Source of the DNA: Lenzites betulinus
Lineage: Eukaryota > Basidiomycota > Agaricomycetes > Polyporales > Polyporaceae
Assembly (NCBI GenBank): GCA_022264855.1
Contig: JABYQU010000053.1
Coordinates: 124,001 to 188,000 of the forward strand
DNA length: 64,000 nucleotides
Direction of reading: 5' to 3'
Position 1 is the stretch's first letter. Every line of letters begins with the position of its first letter. Under the pieces are notes generated by a model that searched no databases, was not told the DNA's origin, and saw only the letters and a program-made list of their open reading frames with translations. Positions 50,586-61,934 of the stretch are shown one piece after another. A program made the translations under genes and the position numbers.

Positions 50586-53136
50586 ATGTCTTCACCACCA
50601 TCCTCCCAACAGCCAACCTTCAAACCACCCACCTTCTCCTCCATGTCCCTGTCCACCTCCCAGGCCGTCGCGTCTCTGCAGGCCGAGGTGCACACCCTCC
50701 GTCATGAGATCACCACTCTCAACGGCAAGGGCTCCTCCACCGCCGCCGAAGAGACCCTCTACGTCGGCCAGTACCTCGTCGAGCGGCTCGTCCAACTCGG
50801 CATCACCGTACGTACCTCTGCTATCATACGTTCACCGACATATCCTAATCGCGGTGCAGAAAATGTTCGGTGTCCCCGGAGACTTTAACCTAGGTAAGTC
50901 CGCTTCCGGTTAGATCTATTCGGCTAGCTGATCGGCTGTTTGTGTGTAGGCTTCTTGGTATGCACTTCCCCGGAACGCGCGCCAGGTCGGGATCGCTGAT
51001 TGTCTTATAGGACTTTGTCGAAGATCACACCAAGATCGACTGGGTCGGCGACTGGTTAGTGTAGACATATATGCGGTGCTGAGCAACGCTAACCCATGTT
51101 TGTCTTGTAGCAATGAGCTGAATGCCGCCTACGCCGCCGACGGCTACGCCCGTGTAAATGACGGCAAGATCGGTGTTGTTCTCACGACGTGAGTTTGCAA
51201 ACATATCGAACATAGCATTTCCGCTGACAAATATTTTAGTTTCGGTGTTGGCGAGCTGAGTGCCATGAACGGCATTGCCGGTGGTGCGTACAAGCTCAGT
51301 ATATTCTGCAATCATAGCCTGACATAACTTGCGCGCATATAGCCTTCTCCGAGCACATCCCTGTTCTCCACCTTGTGGGTGTCCCCAGCACTTCCCAGCA
51401 AAAGGCAAAACCCATGCTTCACCACACACTAGGTGACGGCCGGTATGTACTCCAACTTTCTCGTCTGCAACATATTTCTTATCTAGCTGCAGCTACGACG
51501 CGTACTACGAGGCTTCCCGCCAGTTCACGGTCACCCAGGCTGCCCTTAACAACAAGGACACCGCCGCTTCCGAGATCGACCGTGTGCTCACTGAATGTTT
51601 AGTGACCGTGAGTGTATTTTGATCTGATAGCCTTGACATCCGCTGATAAGCCTCGTTCAGGCACGCCCCGTTTACTTGATGCTCCCTACCGATATCGCCT
51701 ACGTTCGCATCTCCTCATCGCGTCTAAACACGCCCCTCAGCATCGAACCTCCTTTGAACGACTCTGAGACCGAAGAATTCGTCCTTGACGAGATTGTCCA
51801 CCTCGTCGAGGAAGCCAAGCAAGATGCTATCATCCTTGTTGACGCATGCGCAGTCCGACATGGCGTCAGGAAAGAAGTCGAGGAGCTCTACAGGCGCACT
51901 GGCTTCCCTGTTTACTCCGCACCCATGGGCAAGAGTGTAGTCGCCGAGACATATGAGCGGTACGGCGGTGTACGTATATCTTGTGCATGCATCTTGAATA
52001 CTGGCTAACCTATGTGACCATGTAGATCTACGTCGGTTCTATCTCAAGACCGGAAGTGAGGGAAAAGGTCGAGAGCGCCAAGCTGATCCTGTCGATCGGC
52101 GGGCTCAAGAGCGACTTTAACACCGGCAACTTCACCTACCACATTCCCACATTGAACACCATCGAGGTATATATCCTCCACCTTGTTCCTCATGCAGATC
52201 CTGACATAATTTGTCCCCGTAGCTGCACTCCGATCACACGCGCGTCAAGTTCGCAACGTTCCCGGGCATCGGCATGAAGCGCCTGCTCCCCAAGCTCACA
52301 GCGCGTCTGCAGCCCTTCAAGGCCGGCTTCGAGCAGATCACGGTCCCCAAGTTCACGCTCCCGCTTCCGGACGAGGCCGACAACGTCATCTCTCAGGCAT
52401 GGCTCTGGCCACGCGTCGGCCAGTTCTTCCGCCCGAAGGACATCATCGTTGCTGAGACCGGCACGAGCAGCTTCGGCGTGCTCGACATCCCCCTGCCTGA
52501 AGACTCCATCTTCGTCAGCCAGATCCTGTGGGGCTCGATCGGCTGGACGGTCGGTGCCACCCTCGGCGCGGCATTTGCAGGCATGGACCGGAACCTCAAC
52601 CGGACGATCCTCTTCATCGGCGATGGCTCCATGTGCGTCTCGCTTCATATTGCAATTCTAGAAGTCTTGTAAGACTGACCGCGGCGGTCTTCTTTGCAGC
52701 CAATTGACGGTGCAGGAGCTGTCGGTCATGATGAAGTGGGACCTCAAGCCGATCATCTTCGTGCTCAACAACAGCGGCTACACCATCGAGCGGTACCTGC
52801 ACGGCATGACCCGCAAGTACAACGACATCTCTAACTGGTGCGTCTTATCCCCCTCCCTCTCATCCCCCTTTTAGTACGCCACTAACACACGCACGCACTA
52901 ACAGGAAGTGGACGAAGCTGCTCGACACGCTCGGCGGCGAGGAGGGCAAGAACTGCAAGTCGTACACCGTCGCGACGAAGCAGGAGCTCTCGACGCTGCT
53001 CGACGACCCCAAGTTCGCCGCGGCGGACGTCATCCAGCTCGTCGAGCTCATCATGCCTCAGCACGACGCGCCGCGCGCGCTCAAGGTGCAGGCCGAGCTC
53101 AGCGGGAAGACGAACCGCTACGTCGCGGACGACTAG
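50586..53136 (+). CDS. PDC: Pyruvate decarboxylase
   Basis: This thiamine-diphosphate enzyme converts pyruvate to acetaldehyde and CO2 in cytosolic fermentation. Conserved parts appear in order: KMFGVPGDFNLGFLDFVEDH, the catalytic Glu in NELNAAYAADGYAR, TTFGVGELSAMNGIAG, the His pair in MLHHTLGDG, RPVYLMLPTDIAYV, IGGLKSDFNTGNFTYHIP, AETGTSSFGVLDIPLP, LWGSIGWTVGATLGAA and the diphosphate/Mg motif GDGSMQLTVQELS to FVLNNSGYTIER. About ten short introns are present; the exon 50950-50957 is only 8 nt (Gly-Phe-Leu). The N-terminal coiled extension (AVASLQAEVHTLRHEITTL) is longer than in yeast. Coordinates use the first ATG, but the TATA box at 50560 makes the in-frame ATG at 50643 (MSLSTSQ) the likelier start. 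All catalytic residues are present. Confidence 0.95.
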
Positions 53137-53883
53137 GCGCTAGCCTTCGAGCGCGTCGGTTGCTTTCAGCTCTCCAGTGCGGCAGAGCGACGAGCGGGGG
53201 CGCAGTAATGGAGGGGATAGACGAGACGGGACGGACTGTAGTAGACCCATAGCAGGCGAGAAGAAAGGAGGCCCTCGATAGCGAAGCATGCCACACGCTG
53301 TACCATATATACGTTCTGTCGCATTAGTTTTGTTGTAGTATCATCGATCCATATATAGACTTCTCTCAGCTCTCTACCTTGCTGTCCGCGATTGGGCTCT
53401 GGCCAGTTTGGATTCCTGTGCGTGTTGAGGGCGATATGCCAGTGGCCATGGCTCTATATATGTCCCTTCGCCTAACACGGCCCAGGCGGAGGGTTACGAG
53501 GAGAATAAGTACGTGATTCGAGGGAGGAGTGTCGCTACGCACCGCCCTCCTTAAGCTTCAAATGTTCAAAACTTCAATCGGAGGCTGCCCCTCACTGCTT
53601 AGTGAGAGCATTGTACAAGACCTCACACACGGTGACTTTATGTGTGCCAAATGCTGCGGCATATACATTTGCAACACGAAAAAAAATGACAGAAACAAGA
53701 CTATACAGTACGATAGATATCTTGGCACAGCAACGTCAACAAATAGATGCACGCGTCCATGGTCCGTCCGCGCACACAACAGCATCCTACACGGCCCAAT
53801 CGGCCAACCCGTGAACCCCACTTCATAAAACACACGTAAGTGCACTGTGTGTCGACCACGAGCGGGTCAAGGACGGCGACCGC
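53137..53883. other. Convergent 3' region between PDC and the CK1-like gene
   Basis: Presumed 3' UTRs of both genes. No open reading, repeat or RNA gene was recognised. Confidence 0.5.
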
Positions 53884-55844
53884 CTATGCGAGGGCCTCCA
53901 GGCGCCCCGCAAGACTCTCCAAGAAGCCAAACCCGTCCTTCGTCACCGTCCGGCCGCTCGTCCCATTGATGACCGCCCCAAACTCGACCACAAGCTTCGC
54001 GAGCTGCTCGTTCCCCGCCGCCCGCCGCACGTCCTGCCCGAGCCGCCACAGCCTGTTCATCTTCCCCTGGCGCGTCTCCCGCGCGCCCGCGCCCGCGTCG
54101 AGCGAGTTCTCCGACGCGGCGCTCCCGCGCGGGCGCGCCGTGCGGATCGGCGCGACGAACACGCTCGGGTCCGCGAGCTGCCGGTGCAGCGCGTCGAGCA
54201 CCGCGAAGCCCTCCTTCGTGAGCATCCGCGACCGGTTCTCCTCCATCGCGCGTGCGAAGTCGCGCACCCGCGCGGCGAGCGCCGTGTTGTCCGTCGCGGC
54301 GCCGACCTCGCGCGCGATTTGCGCGAGGCGCGCCGCCTTCGGCAGGCGGGTCGCTGCAGCAGGGGCGCGTGCGTGCGCGTTCTCGTTGCGAGAGGTGTCC
54401 TGCTCCTCGTCCGAGCTGACGAGGTCGATGACTTCGTGGGCTTTGGGCAACGGTTTCTGCGCAGGTTTTGCGGGTTTCCCGTCCTTGGGTGGGGTATCTC
54501 GGTTTTGATTGACGAGGTTGTCGCGCACGCCGAGCACTTGGCGCTCACCGAGCTGCATGTTCGCCAGGCCATTGAGGACGCCCTCCAGCTCGCCGGTGTC
54601 CTTTCGAGGGGGTGCAGTCTGCACACGTACAGTAGGCTAGCAACATAAACGTTAGCTAGCAGGTCCTCCTCTACGCCAATACTGCGACGAACCTCCGGGT
54701 TGGGTGGTGGCCAGACAAACTCCGGGGAACTCGGGAAGCCATTGTCTTCCGCCAATGTGCGGAACTCCTCGACCCATCGCTCATAGTCCGGACGCTCGGC
54801 AAACTGCAGCCGGCGACAATACCTCAAGAACTCTTCGAATGGTGGTGGGAGCCCGCGGCAGATATCTTCTGGCCGGGCGTTGCGTTTCTCATACATGAGA
54901 CGGTTGTGCGCCTCATCCGTCTTAGGCACCCCGTTTCGTGTCCAGCTAAGTCCCCCGGGAGTGACCAGGTGGATGAGCATAAGCGCGACGGCTTCCATAT
55001 CGTCTCGTCGTGATGGAACTGCATTAAAATGAGCACATGGCCTATAGCGGAGGTGGGAACGTAGATGCATACCTGAACCACGACAGTGTACGCGTACTGA
55101 GGAGAACCAGTAGTTGCCAATAAAGTCGCGCGGCTCTTTGCTGTCGGGTATATGGCGCTTTGTGCGCGGGTCAATGTAGAACTTGGAGAAGCCAAAGTCG
55201 ATCATGTAGATCGTTGTATTATTCGGCGGGAGGCCGAGCACGCAGTTGCCGAGCTGGATGTCGCGGTGGAGCACCCCGCGCGTGTGCATGAACTGCAGTC
55301 TAGATATCTAAGGACCAGCGGTCTAATATCAGCATCCTGTCTGGATGCGTCGAACGAGATACGAGGGATGCAACGTCAAAACCTCGGGACTCTCGCGAAG
55401 ATGGAAGGGGGGAGCAAAGGGCAGAGAAAACTGACCACTTGCTGGGCAATCGAGCAGACACTGCGGAGGTCCCAGACGTCCGTGGTCTTCGATCGGTGTA
55501 GGCTGTCGAGGCTGGCACCTAAGAGGTCGATGGCGAGGTAGTCCCAGTGTCCCTGGACGCCGGCACCCCAAAGCGTGGGCATGCCCTCACCGCCCTGCAG
55601 TGCGGGGTAGAAGCCACGCTCGTACTTGTTCGTTGGACACGACTCGTTCACAGGTTGTAGTTTGAGGGCGACCCATTGGTTTGTGTGAATATGCCGAGCG
55701 CAGAAGATGGCGCCTGCACGAGCGGTCAGGATCTATGGGGATGGCTGGGTTGGTATGTGGCTCACCTGAAAATCCCGCGCCAAGCTTCTGATGAAGCTCG
55801 TAGTTGCCAACATAGCGGGGATATTTGGGCTGGCTGTTTGCCAT
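53884..55844 (-). CDS. CK1-like protein kinase with a duplicated C-terminal module
   Basis: The kinase domain reads YELHQKLGAGFSG (Gly loop), WVALKLQP (ATP Lys), GHWDYLAIDLLGASLDSL, the catalytic loop LHRDIQLGN and IDFGFSKFYID, which is the CK1 pattern. The region after DFG is divergent: RDFIGNYWFSSVRVH replaces the usual CK1 sequence. SRRDDMEAVALMLIHL and RPDYERWVEEFR complete the lobe. A 56-nt intron then joins RSIG to TAPPRKDTGELEG. The C-terminal extension holds GVLNGLANMQLGERQVLGVR, an acidic IDLVSSDEEQD, and two related 55-residue modules (54163-54327 and 53887-54051), 16 of 55 identical without gaps. The start is the ATG at 55844. Catalytic residues Lys, His-Arg-Asp, Asn and Asp are present, so activity is expected. 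The module's function is unknown. Confidence 0.88.
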
Positions 55845-57010
55845 ATTGCGGATGGCTTTACTGCAGATAGTGTGTGGTGTGTGGTATGCAAACCGACTAC
55901 GCGGTCGTTAGATGGATGTCGGCGTTCGAGTTTGACGGAGCCCGGCAAGTAGCGTTGAGAGTGGGTACCGCGGTGGTGGTGAGACGGAGAGAATGAACGG
56001 GGGCGTGGCTGAGACTGGGGGAGGCTGCAGCTGAGCACGTTCGACACGCCTCGCGTAAGTCCAACATGAGTGTTCACGGTCACGTGTCCGTCGCGTTTCC
56101 GCTCGCGTGGCATCCGCATGCTTAGAGTCCGCTCTCCGAGCCGCCATTCGTGCTCTTCTGGCACTGGCGGCCGCACTTTGCGGTTCGGTACGTTTTGTTA
56201 ACGTGTATCATTGAAAGCCAGGTTTCCTCACAAGATCAGACTGGTACTGTATCTATTATATGGCTGACCAGACTTGGTAAGATCGACACTGCCAGCACGC
56301 TAAGACACAAATCCACGGAACACGCTCAAAGCACATATCTAGTCTCGTAACCAGACGGTACAAGGGAGCGCGCCTACAAAGGCAAAAAACCGGGCAGGGA
56401 GACAAGGGAGAAGGAGCGAAACTGTACCGTCTGGTGGTATAGGAGGGTGTCTGCGGCTGTCTGCGGGGTTTCGGTGTCTCCTTTCTTTGCCTTTTCGGGA
56501 CGCCCTCCCAATATACCGTCTGGTGACGAGACTAGCACATATCAAGTTAACGGTATTAAGATGATACAATTGTGGATTGTGCTACACTGTACGTATACAA
56601 ATGTTTGTTCGATCTGCATCTAAACACTACTTGCTACATGTCATCGCTGCCTCCCTCCCGAGGCAGCCGTTTACTAGGCACTATACTCATCTACAAGCAC
56701 TCCCAGTTCAGCCCCAGTGGAAACCGCCCCGTTAAGGATTTGGCGCGGCCGTCTAGCATTCGGCGGGGTTTGGCTGTGTTAGGGTACGGCGCCTGTGTGC
56801 GGTAGATGCGGCGCGCCATTCGGCCAGGTTTGGCAGGACAGGTCTCTCTCTTCCCGTCCCGCCTGTCCATTGGACATTTCGCCAGATGTAGCCATGACCG
56901 CCGCCATGTCATTTCCCCAAGAATCCCAATATACCCTGTTCACGTCTTTCCTGCTCACAGCCACGCCCGCACTCACCTCGTCGCCCCGCCGCCGTTCCCG
57001 CCCTGCCCGT
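55845..57010. other. Intergenic region with a MITE before the Tnp2 gene
   Basis: Promoter side of the CK1-like gene, then the 195-bp MITE at 56340-56534, then the 5' side of the transposase gene. CACTA occurs at 56625-56629, but I found no TAGTG partner downstream, so no CACTA terminus is claimed. Confidence 0.5.
56340..56534. mobile_element. MITE (195 bp) with inverted ends and 9-bp target duplication
   Basis: The ends are TAGTCTCGTAACCAGACGGT and, reverse-complemented, TAGTCTCGTCACCAGACGGT; similarity continues inward (GGGAG, then AAAGGCAAA, then GGAGACA-like), so the element could fold into a long hairpin. Perfect direct copies of GCACATATC flank it at 56331-56339 and 56535-56543. A 9-bp duplication is typical of Mutator-like elements. 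It encodes no protein and must rely on a transposase elsewhere. Confidence 0.9.
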
Positions 57011-60000
57011 ATGAAGCCCCGCGCGTCCAGCTCTCTCCCCATATGGCGGTGTGACTGCGAGGAGCTATGCGGAGGAGTTCTACATGCTGTTCCAGAGCGG
57101 ACATTTTACGAGCATGCCCGCTTCCGCGAGGCGGCTGTCCGGCGCACACTTGGGAGCGCGTTAGATGATGCCCTGAACAGGGTAGCTGAGAATGCAAACA
57201 GACAACCAGGTCCACATGCACGCGATAATGAGGATGCTACGAACCCTCAAGCGAAGCGACAGCGCATACACCCGCCTTCGCCAGAGCCTGAGAATGCAAG
57301 ATATATTCAGCTGCATTCCACATGCTATACTCACTCATTTCCTCTAGCCTATTCCGTGGCGGGAGCCGCCCATACACGATGAGAGAGAGCAGGTCGATGA
57401 CCAGGTGGATATGGTAAGCAAAATCTATCAATCTACAGTCATCGTACTCATCCTCGGGCGCATACAGGAGCACGAAGCGCCCACGCACGCCCAACAACCC
57501 GCTGCGCAAGCCGAACAACCCGCCCCTCTTGCACAGGAACCGCCCGCGCAGGACGATGGACCGCTCGCACATTCCGAGGAGCCGCTCGCGCACCCACAGG
57601 ACCCGATCGCGGACCCCCTGCCTGAGCCGATCGCGGACCCCCAGGAGCCTGAGTATGGAGGAACAGAGGACACGGGCGAACTTCCGAATGCGAAACTCGA
57701 GGACCTTCGCACACAGCAAGCGTTCATTGCACTATTGAAGGGCGCTACACTCGAAAAATCGGGCATGCTCCCAGCCGACATTGATCGCCTCCGCAATCCA
57801 CGCCGCACCCTCCCGGATCTGACTCTCGAGATTGAGCGCAAACGCCGCCTGGCCCTCCGTACATTTCTTGCCCACGGTCACTCTGAGGAGGCCTACCACG
57901 CGACCCGTGCGGCCATCAATGAGTACGATCCGGACGCAGAGGTGCCGCCGTACTATCTCCTCAAGAAGATGATCGCAGAACTCACCGGCGTCATTCCGAT
58001 TGGAGCCGACATGTGCCCACGAAGCTGCCTCGCATACGTCGGCCCATTCGAACACCTCGAATCATGTCCGTTGTGTCCAACGCACGAAGCGAGGTACGAG
58101 CTCTCTGGGCGCAAGAAGGTAGCACGCCGCACGTTCGAAACACTGCCATTGGGTCCCCAGCTCCAGGCGACCTTCCTATCACCTGACAGTGCGAACGATA
58201 TGCAATACCGGCGCACAACAACCGAGCGACTCATGGGACGTCTTCTGGGCGGGCTTCCTCTGGGGAATCTCGAGGACTTCTGCTCTGGCGCCGACTATCT
58301 GCAGGCAGTACAGAATGGTCTTATCAATCCCAATGATATGACCCTGATGTTCTCGGTTGATGGCGCTCAACTGTACGAATCTAAGCAGTCTGACTGTTGG
58401 ATCTATATCTGGGTGCTGCTCGAGCTTGGGCCTGATAAGCGTTACAAAAAGCGCTATGTCCTTCCTGGTGCCATCATCCCGGGGCCCGAGAAACCCAAGA
58501 ACATCGAATCCTTTCTCTTTCCGGGACTGTACCACGTTGCCGCCTTGCAGCGCGAAGGGCTTGCCATCTGGGACGCTCTCGAGAAGCGCCTTTTCACATC
58601 ATTCCTCCACATCATCTTCGCATGCGCCGATGGACCCGGAATGTCCTGTATCAACGGCCTGGTCGGACACAGCGGCGCACAAGGCTGCCGTATCTACTGC
58701 CCTCTGCGTGGCCGGCGAAAACCCCACGGACCTCACTACTATCCTGCGATGCTCAAACCCTTGAACTACTACGAGCGGGGATGCGACCATGCCGACGTGC
58801 ACTTTGAAGACATTTTCAAGACACCCCTGGGAGTCTCTTGGTCTGATGCTGTGGAAGCTCGCTACAAGGGCAATTTAGCTAAGGTTCTGCGGGCATCTAC
58901 TCAGGCAGAATACGCGCGACGGCGTCTTGAGACCGGCATTGCGAAACCGACAATCTTCAGTGGGCTGCCTCGCAACTTTGGCATTCCCCGCTGCTTCCCC
59001 GGCGACGTCATGCACTTGATTGCCTTGAATCTTAGCGACCTGCTGATCCCGCTCTTTCGAGGGACGTTTCGCTGTGAAAAAACTGACGACACTTCTACCT
59101 GGGAATGGGCTTGCCTGGCTGAGGATGAGTCTTGGCAATCACACGGACGCCTCGTCGGCGAGGCAACTCTATACTTACCTGGATCTTTCGGACGGCCGCC
59201 ACGCAATCCTGCGGAGAAGATCTCGAGCGGTTACAAAGCTTGGGAGTTTCAGTACTATGTCTTTGGGCTTCTACCCGGTCTCCTCTGGTCTCTTCAGCGT
59301 CCGATCTACCATGGCCACTTCTGCAAACTAGTGTCTGGGGTCCGCACTGCTCTTCTCCTCGTGATTCCCACCAACGAACGCCAACAGGCCCACACGCTAC
59401 TCCTCGAGTTTGTGAGGGAGTATGAGCTGCTCTATTACCAGCGGCGCGTCGATCGGCTTCACTTTGTGCGACAAAGCATCCACGCGCTCGTTCACCTCAT
59501 CCCCGAGAGCAAGCGCGCTGGGCCTGGCTCACTACATTCACAGTGGACGATCGAGAATACGATCGGCAATCTGACTCGTGAAATCGGATCGGACCAGCAC
59601 CCGTACGCCAATCTCGCCCAGCGCGCGACGCGTCGCGTTCAGGTCAACACACTCCAGAACATGTTTCCTACCGTACTCGCGCCTCCGTCAGACGATAGCC
59701 CGCGCGGCTGTGTGGCACTGGGGGACGACTACATGCTCCTGCGTGCTCGTGATCGGACCACCCGACACCTCCATGACTCCGAAGCCGACGCCTTATTGCT
59801 ATATCTCACCGCAAAGGGAATTCCTGTACAAGGATGGCTTCCTGTAGTCTGGAAGTGGGCACGCCTGCGTCTGCCCAACGGCCAAATCGTGCGAACAGCA
59901 TGGAAGGAATGCGAGCGCGAAAACCGGGGGAAAGATGTTCGCCGCGCACGGATGGTCAAGGTGACATGCGTTCTTCATTCTCAATTATTATTTCGGCTCA

Positions 60001-60405
60001 TGTTTTGTGCTCCTGCAGTTACGGAATGGCCGCTTCGCCGAGATCCAATACTTCTGTCGTTTGACGCTGCCCTCAGACGAACACATTACTCTGGCAATGC
60101 TCTCCCTCTTCACGAAACACGACCCTAGTATCCTCAAAGACACACATGGTGCCCTCGTGGCTTGCCGTTATCTGGGTGAAACATCGCGCGTGGTCATCGA
60201 TGTCAAGGACATCATTGGCGTCGTTGGCATGGTGCCTTTGCCCCCTCGACGTGAAGAGGCCGAAGACCCACATACTGAAGCATTGTATGCCAACCGGCAT
60301 TTTGTGGTTGAGAAACTGGCAATAGATAACTCATGGATAGGCCGGCAGGACGAGGCTGATCAGGATGACGAAGAGGGCGATGCGGGAGAGGGTGGCGCAG
60401 AGTAG
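57011..60405 (+). CDS. Fungal Tnp2-type (CACTA/EnSpm) transposase, apparently intact
   Basis: Four exons (57011-57295, 57348-57413, 57468-59960, 60019-60405) give 1076 residues without stops. The N-terminus has a cysteine motif (WRCDCEELCGG) and VPERTFYEHARFREAAVRRT. Then comes a Pro/Ala/His-Pro repeat region (57468-57680). The transposase_21 core follows: CPRSCLAYVGPFEHLESCPL, MFSVDGAQLYESKQSDCWIY, YVLPGAIIPGPEKPKNIESF, FACADGPGMSCINGLVGHSG, CRIYCPLRGRRKPHGPHYYP, FSGLPRNFGIPRCFPGDVMH and SLHSQWTIENTIGNLTREIG. The C-terminal exon has LRNGRFAEIQYFCRL. Intron 1 (57296-57347) uses a GC donor, GCAAGA. The start is the ATG at 57011, just before the cysteine motif. Element ends were not found. Confidence 0.9.
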
Positions 60406-61316
60406 GCTATAATACATTATCATTACACAGGTGCATACAGATTCATGCCTGCAATGACAAGGACTTCTTCGGGAACACGGGGAGACATAGACATGCGTGC
60501 GGTCGGCGTCGGGGCGTGCGCATGCGGGCGACGCCGGTGGCTCGTGTGTGCGTATGAGGTTGCGTGCGCATGCACGATGTCTGTGCTGCGTGTGTGCGGA
60601 TGGATGCGGACATACAAGTACATGTGCGGGTGAACGGGGACGTGGGGTACGGGGACGTAAGGGTACAGGTGCGGACAAACGGGACGGACGTAGCATACAA
60701 CATAGCGGACGACGCGCGGGGGACACGGGGCGAACGATGCAGCGACGTCGCCCAAACGATGCACGCCGCGCGAACGACGCGGAGGGGGTCACGGCGCGAA
60801 CGACACACGACGCGCTAACGATGCAGCGGCGGGGAACGAGACGGCGACGTGGCGCGAACGACGCCGCAGCGAAGGAGACGGACACGGCGGGGGACGTAGG
60901 GCAAATGACGCGGCGGGGGAGGCCAGGGACCGACGTAGCAGACGACGTAGCGGACGACGCGCGGGGGACACGGGGCGAACGACGCGGCGACGTCGCGCGA
61001 ACGACGCACGTCGCGCGAACGAAGTGGCGGGGGACGTGGCGCGAACGACGAGGCGGGGGACGCGAAGATAGCGGGGCGCGGGGGACACGGGGCGAACGAC
61101 GCGGCGACGTCGCGCGAACGACGCACGACACGCGAACGAAGCGGCGGGGGACGTGGCGTGAACGACGAGGCGGGGGACACGGAGATGGCGGGGAACAAAC
61201 GAGACAAGGCGGTGGACGAAGATATGACGGTGGACGAACGAGACACGGCGAGGAACTTGGACACAGCGAGGGACGCGGACACAGCGGGGGACGCGGAGAC
61301 ATGGCAGGTACAGATA
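60406..61316. repeat. GC-rich degenerate minisatellite downstream of Tnp2
   Basis: From about 60650 to 61320 the motif GCGAACGAC recurs about nine times inside longer units. Units starting at 60961 and 61078 are nearly identical over about 90 bp (period 117), and a diverged copy starts at 60716. The 20-mer CGGGGCGAACGACGCGGCGA occurs in the two best copies. Long open readings in several frames here are a by-product of the repeat and of low AT content. It may be subterminal repeat DNA of the adjacent transposon. Confidence 0.75.
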
Positions 61317-61934
61317 TCACTCCAGAGAGGCTTGCAACAGTGAGAACAAGGAGGGCGTGGAGGGGCGTGAGGAAGAAGGCGACTGTGCAGGCGGGCGTGG
61401 GCGTGCCTGAGGGGACCGGGCGGACGAGGACAGTCTCCGTGGGCGCGACCGCGGCCGCGGATGAGGTAACATGCCATGCTTGGCCGATCGAGCGCTAGGC
61501 GGGCTCATAAACGCAGATGAGGCAGAAGGCGGAGACATGGCTTGCACAGACGAAGATGGCAGCAAAAAAGGGCGCACAGACGAGGCAGGGTTTGGTGAAA
61601 GCAAGGTGGGCGGCGACAATGTAGGAGATGATGATTTGGGGGGCGGAAACGGCGCACTGTAGTTCGATCCACGTCAGCAAACCGGATTAACAGCATATGA
61701 GAGAACGTACCTGTATGGTGTCCCAGGGTAGGCAATGCGCGCGGCCTCTTCCTCCAAACATGAGACGGCCCTCCGTATCATCTCCATCCATGCCTGCAAG
61801 CACGCTTGGGGGTCGTCGCCATCCTCCGGGGTGTTGACGTTGTAGGCAACATACGATGACACTATGGCTAAGTGTAGGACGCGGTCGATGAAGGTGTCAG
61901 TCGGGTCGGGTCGGGTGGATGTTGTCGGGGCCAT
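61317..61934 (-). CDS. Small hypothetical protein, two exons
   Basis: The ATG at 61934 begins an ordered-looking N-terminal part: FIDRVLHLAIVSSYVAYNVN and ACLQAWMEMIRRAVSCLEEE, mostly helical. A 54-bp intron (61657-61710, GTACGT to CTACAG) joins TPYR/S to a Ser/Pro-rich tail (APFPPPKSSSPTLSPP, then SPPSASSAFMSPPSARSAKH). Total 187 residues. No family is recognised. Support comes from the clean splice, the change from ordered to disordered composition and matching frame. It lies between the minisatellite and the edge repeat-family gene, so it could belong to mobile DNA. Confidence 0.5.

Noticed and set aside
56625..56629. CACTA as the left end of the Tnp2 element
   Set aside because: A five-base string occurs by chance; no inverted partner TAGTG or subterminal copy was found on the other side.
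60331..61320. Minus-strand open reading of 329 codons over the same array
   Set aside because: Pro/Arg/Ser repeats mirror the minisatellite; no domain and no credible start context.
60497..61498. Plus-strand open reading of 333 codons across the minisatellite
   Set aside because: It starts at GTG, consists of Arg/Gly/Asp repeats created by the tandem array, and several other frames are open over the same DNA.
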